Below are positions 60,445 to 64,000 of a stretch of 64,000 bases of DNA, piece by piece (the stretch's first letter is position 1; each line of letters begins with the position of its first letter). A model generated the notes under the pieces. It did not search any database. It was given only the letters and a program-made list of their open reading frames with translations, and had not been told where the DNA came from. The translations under genes and the position numbers were made by a program. The DNA comes from Actinomadura opuntiae (GTDB lineage Bacteria > Actinomycetota > Actinomycetes > Streptosporangiales > Streptosporangiaceae), in contig NZ_JASNWF010000005.1 of NCBI RefSeq assembly GCF_030283205.1, forward strand, positions 62,001-126,000, read 5' to 3'.

Positions 60445-61181
60445 CAGGCCGGAGGCTCTCGCAGGACGTAACCGACGCCGCGCAAGGTGTGGATGAGGCG
60501 CGGTTCGACGTTGTCGACCTTGCGGCGCAGCGCGGACACGTAGGACTCGACGATGCCCGCGTCGCCGCGGAAGTCGTAGTTCCACACGTGGTCGAGGATC
60601 TGCGCCTTGGACAGGACGCGTCCGGCGTTCGCCATGAAGTAGCGCAGCAGCTTGAACTCGGTCGGCGACAGCTGGACGGCCTTGCCGCCACGCCACACCT
60701 CGTGGCTGTCCTCGTCCAGCTCGACGTCGGCGAACACCATCCGGGGCGGAGGTTCGGCGACGCCGCCGCGGAAGCGGCGCAGCACGGCGCGGATCCGCGC
60801 GATGACCTCCTCCAGGCTGAACGGCTTGGTGACGTAGTCGTCGCCGCCGATCGTCAGGCCCTTGATGCGGTCCTGCACGGCGTCGCGCGCGGTGAGGAAC
60901 AGCACCGGGGTGTGGTCGCCGCCGGAGCGCAGCCGCCGCGCGACGTCGAAGCCGTCGATGTCGGGCAGCATCACGTCGAGGACGATCAGGTCGGGACGGT
61001 GCCGGCGCGCGGACTGGACGGCGTCGGCGCCGTTGGTCGCGGTCAGCACCTCGAAGCCGGTGAAGCGCAGGCTGCCGGCCAGCAGCTCCAGGATGTTCGG
61101 CTCGTCCTCGACGACGAGCAGCGTCGCCTCGGGTGCGCGCGCGCCCACGCCCGCGTTCGCCGTCCGTTCAACCAATGACAC
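60444..61181 (-). CDS. OmpR-family response regulator
   Basis: 245 residues from GTG with GGAGGGAG upstream. Receiver with VVEDEPNILELLAGSL, phospho-acceptor Asp in LIVLDVMLPDIDGF, Thr in LFLTARD and Lys in YVTKPFSLEEV. Winged-helix effector with LSPTEFKLLRYFMANAGRVL and YVSALRRKVD. It is cotranscribed with the kinase. Three 11-bp-period TTCAGG direct repeats flank the upstream region and are its likely binding sites. Confidence 0.93.
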   Translation of the reverse strand: MSLVERTANAGVGARAPEATLLVVEDEPNILELLAGSLRFTGFEVLTATNGADAVQSARRHRPDLIVLDVMLPDIDGFDVARRLRSGGDHTPVLFLTARDAVQDRIKGLTIGGDDYVTKPFSLEEVIARIRAVLRRFRGGVAEPPPRMVFADVELDEDSHEVWRGGKAVQLSPTEFKLLRYFMANAGRVLSKAQILDHVWNYDFRGDAGIVESYVSALRRKVDNVEPRLIHTLRGVGYVLREPPA

Positions 61182-61220
61182 GCTCTCCCTCCAGGGTCGC
61201 CTTCGACGTTCCCACCCGAA

Positions 61221-61237
61221 CCTGAACGTCCCCTGAA
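61221..61237 (-). promoter_or_regulatory. TTCAGG-N5-TTCAGG direct repeat, site 1
   Basis: On the minus strand TTCAGGGGACGTTCAGG, 11-base period, 40-56 bases before the response-regulator start. It suits autoregulation by an OmpR-type dimer. Confidence 0.55.
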
Positions 61238-61344
61238 GGTGAGCCGAGCATTCCCTCCACCCGGCGCGCGTCCCACGTCCGCCCGCCGCGGCCTCCCCGG
61301 CGGCCGGGGCGGGCGCGCGATGCTCGGGAATCCGGAGGCGGGGA

Positions 61345-61361
61345 TTCAGGGAACGTTCAGG
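61345..61361 (+). promoter_or_regulatory. TTCAGG-N5-TTCAGG direct repeat, site 2
   Basis: TTCAGGGAACGTTCAGG on the plus strand, almost identical to site 1. It is just upstream of the candidate small RNA. Confidence 0.55.
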
Positions 61362-61374
61362 TACGTGCGCTTGA

Positions 61375-61496
61375 GTAGTCGGCACAGGGCGCGCCCCGGT
61401 CCGGACAGGGACCGGATCTCCGCGCCCTGGCCATCTTCCTCGCCACCGCGGCCGGGAGGGCGACACGCCGCATCGCCCTCCCGGCCGCGGTTTTTT
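61375..61496 (+). ncRNA. Candidate small RNA with two stem-loops and an intrinsic terminator
   Basis: A compound stem, CAGGGCGCG (61385-61393) with CGCGCCCTG (61421-61429), encloses CCGGTCC/GGACCGG (61396-61402, 61409-61415). It is followed by a perfect 18-bp stem, 61446-61463 with 61473-61490, a 9-base loop and TTTTTT (61491-61496). This is the only textbook U-tailed terminator I see in the window. It ends about 100 bases before the htrA start, with a response-regulator-type site just upstream. It could be a discrete sRNA or an attenuated htrA leader. The 5' end is a guess. Confidence 0.55.
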
Positions 61497-61520
61497 GATG
61501 CGGACCTTATCCAGCACACT

Positions 61521-61537
61521 TTCAGGTCGGGTCCAGG
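61521..61537 (+). promoter_or_regulatory. TTCAGG-N5-TCCAGG direct repeat, site 3
   Basis: TTCAGGTCGGGTCCAGG, 11-base period, 57-73 bases upstream of the htrA ATG and downstream of the terminator. It could drive htrA independently of the small RNA. Confidence 0.5.
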
Positions 61538-61593
61538 TGGGTTCCAGAACTCCGGCGCAGATTCATAGGCGACGGCAAGACGAGGGAGTTCAC

Positions 61594-62703
61594 ATGGACA
61601 CCGGCAGGCCCGAGGAGCCACAGCAGCAGCAGGCTTGGGATCGGCACGTCGCCGGATCCGGGCGGCGCGCAGCAGCAGACCAGCAGGCGGCATCCGACCA
61701 GCACGCGACACGGCCCCAGCCCATGGGGCCCGGACGGCCGGGCTTCGCCCCGCACGGGCAGTGGCAGGAGCCGGGAGCCTGGCACGCGGCGCCGATGGCG
61801 GGCGCCGGTGCCGCCGGACCGCCGCACTGGGACGTCCCGCAGGCCGAGGCCGCCGAGCCGGCCCGCCGCGGCCCGATGTGGACGGCCCGGCAGAAGGTCG
61901 CGGCGCTGGTCGCGGGCGCGGCGCTGGCCGTCGGCGCCGGCGGCGCGGGCGCCGCGGTGGCGATGGCCTTCACCGGCCACGACACCGTCTACTCCAGCCC
62001 GGTCGCCGTCTCCGGCGCCTCCAGCAAGGCGAGCACGACCGCGCAGGTCGCCGCCGCCGTGCAGCCGAGCGTGGTGTCGATCAGCAGCCGGTCGCAGATG
62101 AGCGAGAGCGAGGGGTCGGGGGTGATCCTGCGCTCGGACGGGGTGATCCTCACCAACGCGCACGTCGTGTCCGACGGCGGTCAGCTCTCGGTGAAGTTCA
62201 GCAACGGCAAGACGGCGCCCGCGACGCTGCTCGGCGCCGACACCGCCAACGACATCGCGGTGATCAAGGCGCAGGGCGTGTCCGGGCTGAAGCCCGCGAC
62301 GCTCGGCGACAGCGGCAAGCTGGCCGTCGGCGACTCCGTCCTCGCGGTCGGCAACCCGCTCGGCCTCAGCGGCTCGGTGACGTCCGGCATCGTCAGCGCG
62401 CTCGGCCGCCAGGTGCAGGAGGGCGACTCCGGCGGCGGCCGGCAGCAGTTGCCGCCCGGCCTGCAGGGGCAGCTGTCCCAGCAGCAGGAGGCCGTGATCG
62501 AGAACGCGATCCAGACCGACGCGGCGATCAACCCGGGCAACTCCGGCGGCGCGCTGGTCAACAGCGCCGGGCAGGTGATCGGCGTCAACACCGCGATCGC
62601 CACGTCGGGCAGCAGCTCGGGGAACATCGGCGTCGGCTTCGCGATCCCGATCGACCAGGCGAAGAAGTCCGCCGACAAGATCATCGCGAGCGCGTCGCTG
62701 TAG
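61594..62703 (+). CDS. HtrA/trypsin-like serine protease without a PDZ domain
   Basis: 369 residues, ATG with GAGGGAG upstream. A Gln/Pro-rich cytosolic start (about 1-95), a transmembrane helix (about 103-126) and a trypsin-like domain with His in LTNAHVVSDGG, Asp in ANDIAVIK and Ser in NPGNSGGALVN. The chain ends right after IDQAKKSADKIIASASL, where HtrA/PepD proteins normally continue into a PDZ domain. The following bases do not encode one. It is probably regulated by the adjacent two-component system. Confidence 0.9.
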   Translation: MDTGRPEEPQQQQAWDRHVAGSGRRAAADQQAASDQHATRPQPMGPGRPGFAPHGQWQEPGAWHAAPMAGAGAAGPPHWDVPQAEAAEPARRGPMWTARQKVAALVAGAALAVGAGGAGAAVAMAFTGHDTVYSSPVAVSGASSKASTTAQVAAAVQPSVVSISSRSQMSESEGSGVILRSDGVILTNAHVVSDGGQLSVKFSNGKTAPATLLGADTANDIAVIKAQGVSGLKPATLGDSGKLAVGDSVLAVGNPLGLSGSVTSGIVSALGRQVQEGDSGGGRQQLPPGLQGQLSQQQEAVIENAIQTDAAINPGNSGGALVNSAGQVIGVNTAIATSGSSSGNIGVGFAIPIDQAKKSADKIIASASL

Positions 62704-62825
62704 GGCTCACCGGGAGCGGTGCCCGTCCATGCTCTGGGGGGAGCGGGCGGACGGGCGGCGCGTCCCGGTGCGAGGGCCGTACCCGGGGCCGGGCCGGGTA
62801 CCGGGTGCGGCCCGGCATGGGAGAG

Positions 62826-62859
62826 CGGCCGCGTGACCTACCTGTGGGTCACGCGGCCG
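62826..62859. terminator. Terminator hairpin between htrA and the MpaB-family gene
   Basis: A perfect 13-bp stem, CGGCCGCGTGACC (62826-62838) and GGTCACGCGGCCG (62847-62859), between convergent genes. Confidence 0.7.
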
Positions 62860-62886
62860 TTCCCCATGCACCGGCCGGCAGGACGT

Positions 62887-63720
62887 TCAGTTCGACGGCA
62901 CCCGGAGCGCCGGCCGCCGCCCGGCCGCCGCCTTCGCCAGCATCTTGCGGGTGCTGTGCAGGTAGTACTCGCGCGGCAGCGTCCGCACCCGCAGCGGCAG
63001 CCGCGGATACACCAGCGACAGCGCCCCCATCAGCAGACGGAACCGCAGCCGCCGCGCCCGGTTCCACTTCCACCCGTACTGCTCGCGGATCGGCGCCGGC
63101 ATGAGGCCCGCGGTGATCAGCCGGATCGCCGCCAGCCCCGGCGCGTTCAGCGGGCCGCCCGGCAGCCGGGGGTTGAGCACCTGGTCGGCGATCGCCCGGG
63201 ACGCGTCGCTGATCTTCAGGTTGTTGAGCATCCCGGCGTAGTACTCGCGGAAATCCCGGTAGCTCGCGGGCAACCGCTCCTCAGGGCAGCCGAGGATCGT
63301 CGCGTAGACCTTCGTCTGGCCGTAGAACTCCGCCAACTCGTCCTCGGTGAACGTGCGACGGAACAGCAACTGGTAGAACTGCGCGGCGACGGCGAAGAGC
63401 GTGGCCGCCACCCACACCTGCAATTCCGGGTCGTTGGCCTCGTAGTCCGGGCCGGTGACCTGCGCGTGCCCGCGGGTGACCAGGGCGCTGAAGGTCTCCG
63501 CCTCCTCCCGCGTCCCGAACTGCACCGCGTACAGCCAGCCCATGGTGTTGCGCAGCCGCCGCAGCGGGTCCTCGGCGGTGTAGCTGTGGTCGTAGACGCC
63601 CTGCGCGACCTTCGGGTGCGCGGTCTGCAGCAGCGACGCGGCCCCGCCCGCCGCGATCAGCGCGCCCTCCCGGGTGATGTGGCGGATGAGGTCGCCGTCC
63701 TGGAACCGTCCTTCGGTCAT
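62887..63720 (-). CDS. Oxygenase MpaB family protein (DUF2236)
   Basis: 277 residues from ATG 63720 (MTEGRFQDGDLIRHI). DUF2236 features are ITREGALIAAGGAASLLQTA with the HPKVAQGVYDHS His motif, ATLFAVAAQFYQLLF and YATILGCPEERLPASYRDFR. The family includes the fungal mycophenolate oxygenase MpaB and haem-binding latex-clearing proteins. The substrate is unknown. A short AAGTACTT palindrome just upstream may be a TetR-type site. Confidence 0.88.
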   Translation of the reverse strand: MTEGRFQDGDLIRHITREGALIAAGGAASLLQTAHPKVAQGVYDHSYTAEDPLRRLRNTMGWLYAVQFGTREEAETFSALVTRGHAQVTGPDYEANDPELQVWVAATLFAVAAQFYQLLFRRTFTEDELAEFYGQTKVYATILGCPEERLPASYRDFREYYAGMLNNLKISDASRAIADQVLNPRLPGGPLNAPGLAAIRLITAGLMPAPIREQYGWKWNRARRLRFRLLMGALSLVYPRLPLRVRTLPREYYLHSTRKMLAKAAAGRRPALRVPSN

Positions 63721-63734
63721 GGCGATCAGTGTAA

Positions 63735-63746
63735 GTAAGTACTTGC
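63735..63746. promoter_or_regulatory. Palindromic GTAAGTACTTGC site
   Basis: AAGTACTT (63737-63744) is a perfect palindrome extended by partial symmetry, 15-26 bases upstream of the MpaB-family start. A small operator is plausible; the regulator is unknown. Confidence 0.3.
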
Positions 63747-63812
63747 ATGACCCGCACCCCGGGCCCGGAAAACCGGACGACATGATCGTCGCCGGGCGGG
63801 GATAATCGGGGC

Positions 63813-64000
63813 ATGCCCGACGACATCCACGTCCGCGGCTCGGTCTTCATCCCGGAGTCCGAGCTCGGCTGGCGCTTCTCCCGCTCCTCGGGACCCGGCG
63901 GGCAGCACGTCAACACCAGCGCGACCGCCGCCGAGCTGTCCTTCGACGTCGCCGCGTCCCCGTCCCTGCCCGAGCCGCTCAGGGCCCGCGCGCTGGACCG
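63813..64000 (+). CDS. arfB: Ribosome-rescue peptidyl-tRNA hydrolase ArfB (3' partial)
   Basis: The first 62 residues are visible. The GGQ motif is at 29-31 in WRFSRSSGPGGQHVNTSATA, which is the ArfB/YaeJ arrangement (short N-terminus before GGQ, unlike RF1/RF2). ArfB hydrolyses peptidyl-tRNA on ribosomes stalled on non-stop mRNA using a C-terminal basic tail, which lies beyond the window. Confidence 0.88.
   Translation, partial: MPDDIHVRGSVFIPESELGWRFSRSSGPGGQHVNTSATAAELSFDVAASPSLPEPLRARALD

Overview
The window is GC-rich, densely packed actinobacterial chromosome. GTG and TTG starts are common, and many neighbouring genes overlap at ATGA or GTGA. It carries a type VII (ESX) secretion locus, mycothiol synthase (MshD), a GlnR-type regulator, DUF2510, DUF4395, DUF1416 and DUF222-HNH proteins, and a DivIVA-like coiled-coil protein. 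The ESX core here is eccB, eccC, eccD and mycP with no eccE in sight. That, plus the glycine-rich ESX-associated protein, suggests a non-mycobacterial family such as Thermomonosporaceae (Actinomadura-like). The taxon is an inference, not something read directly from the sequence.

Layout. 0-2.4 kb: a toxin/immunity-like cassette with TNT-like C-terminal domains and three copies of a YezG-like domain. 2.4-5.2 kb: a methyltransferase, a DUF2510 protein and an anchored extracytoplasmic protein. 5.3-16.6 kb: the T7SS core. On the minus strand this is a WXG100 pair, an EspC-like protein, a glycine-rich substrate-like protein and mycosin, plus eccD-eccB; eccC diverges on the plus strand. 16.6-23.9 kb: an accessory insert with a MerR/methyltransferase pair that contains a 15-bp minisatellite, an MFS exporter with an ECF41 sigma factor, degenerate repeats, and a DUF222-HNH gene between inverted copies of one repeat. 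23.9-27.3 kb: a second mycosin with T7SS substrate-like genes and a YbaB-like gene. 27.4-31.4 kb: membrane and anchored proteins of unknown role.

31.6-50.6 kb recalls the M. tuberculosis Rv0814c-Rv0820 neighbourhood: DUF1416 (SseC), rhodanese, DUF4395, thioredoxin, DUF2993, glnR, then pst and mshD. Here it is interspersed with a sigma/anti-sigma pair, a phosphoesterase and efeO-efeB. Phosphate genes dominate the second half: pstSCAB behind an 11-bp-period PHO box, a secreted 5'-nucleotidase, and a DUF47-Pit pair. 50.7-58.7 kb: a small metal-binding protein, a large EccA-like tandem AAA protein with degenerate nucleotide-binding motifs, a 54-bp tandem repeat array, a gamma-carbonic anhydrase, a DivIVA-like protein, and a peptide deformylase whose catalytic Glu codon is TAG. 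58.7-64 kb: a two-component system facing a PDZ-less HtrA-type protease, an MpaB-family oxygenase and the start of arfB.

The most notable non-coding features are a candidate small RNA with a perfect 18-bp intrinsic terminator stem (about 61375-61496), three 11-bp-period TTCAGG direct repeats around it, a perfect CRP-type palindrome upstream of the WXG100 operon, the two inverted repeat copies around the HNH gene, and two inverted copies of a REP-like element at the 3' ends of convergent gene pairs.
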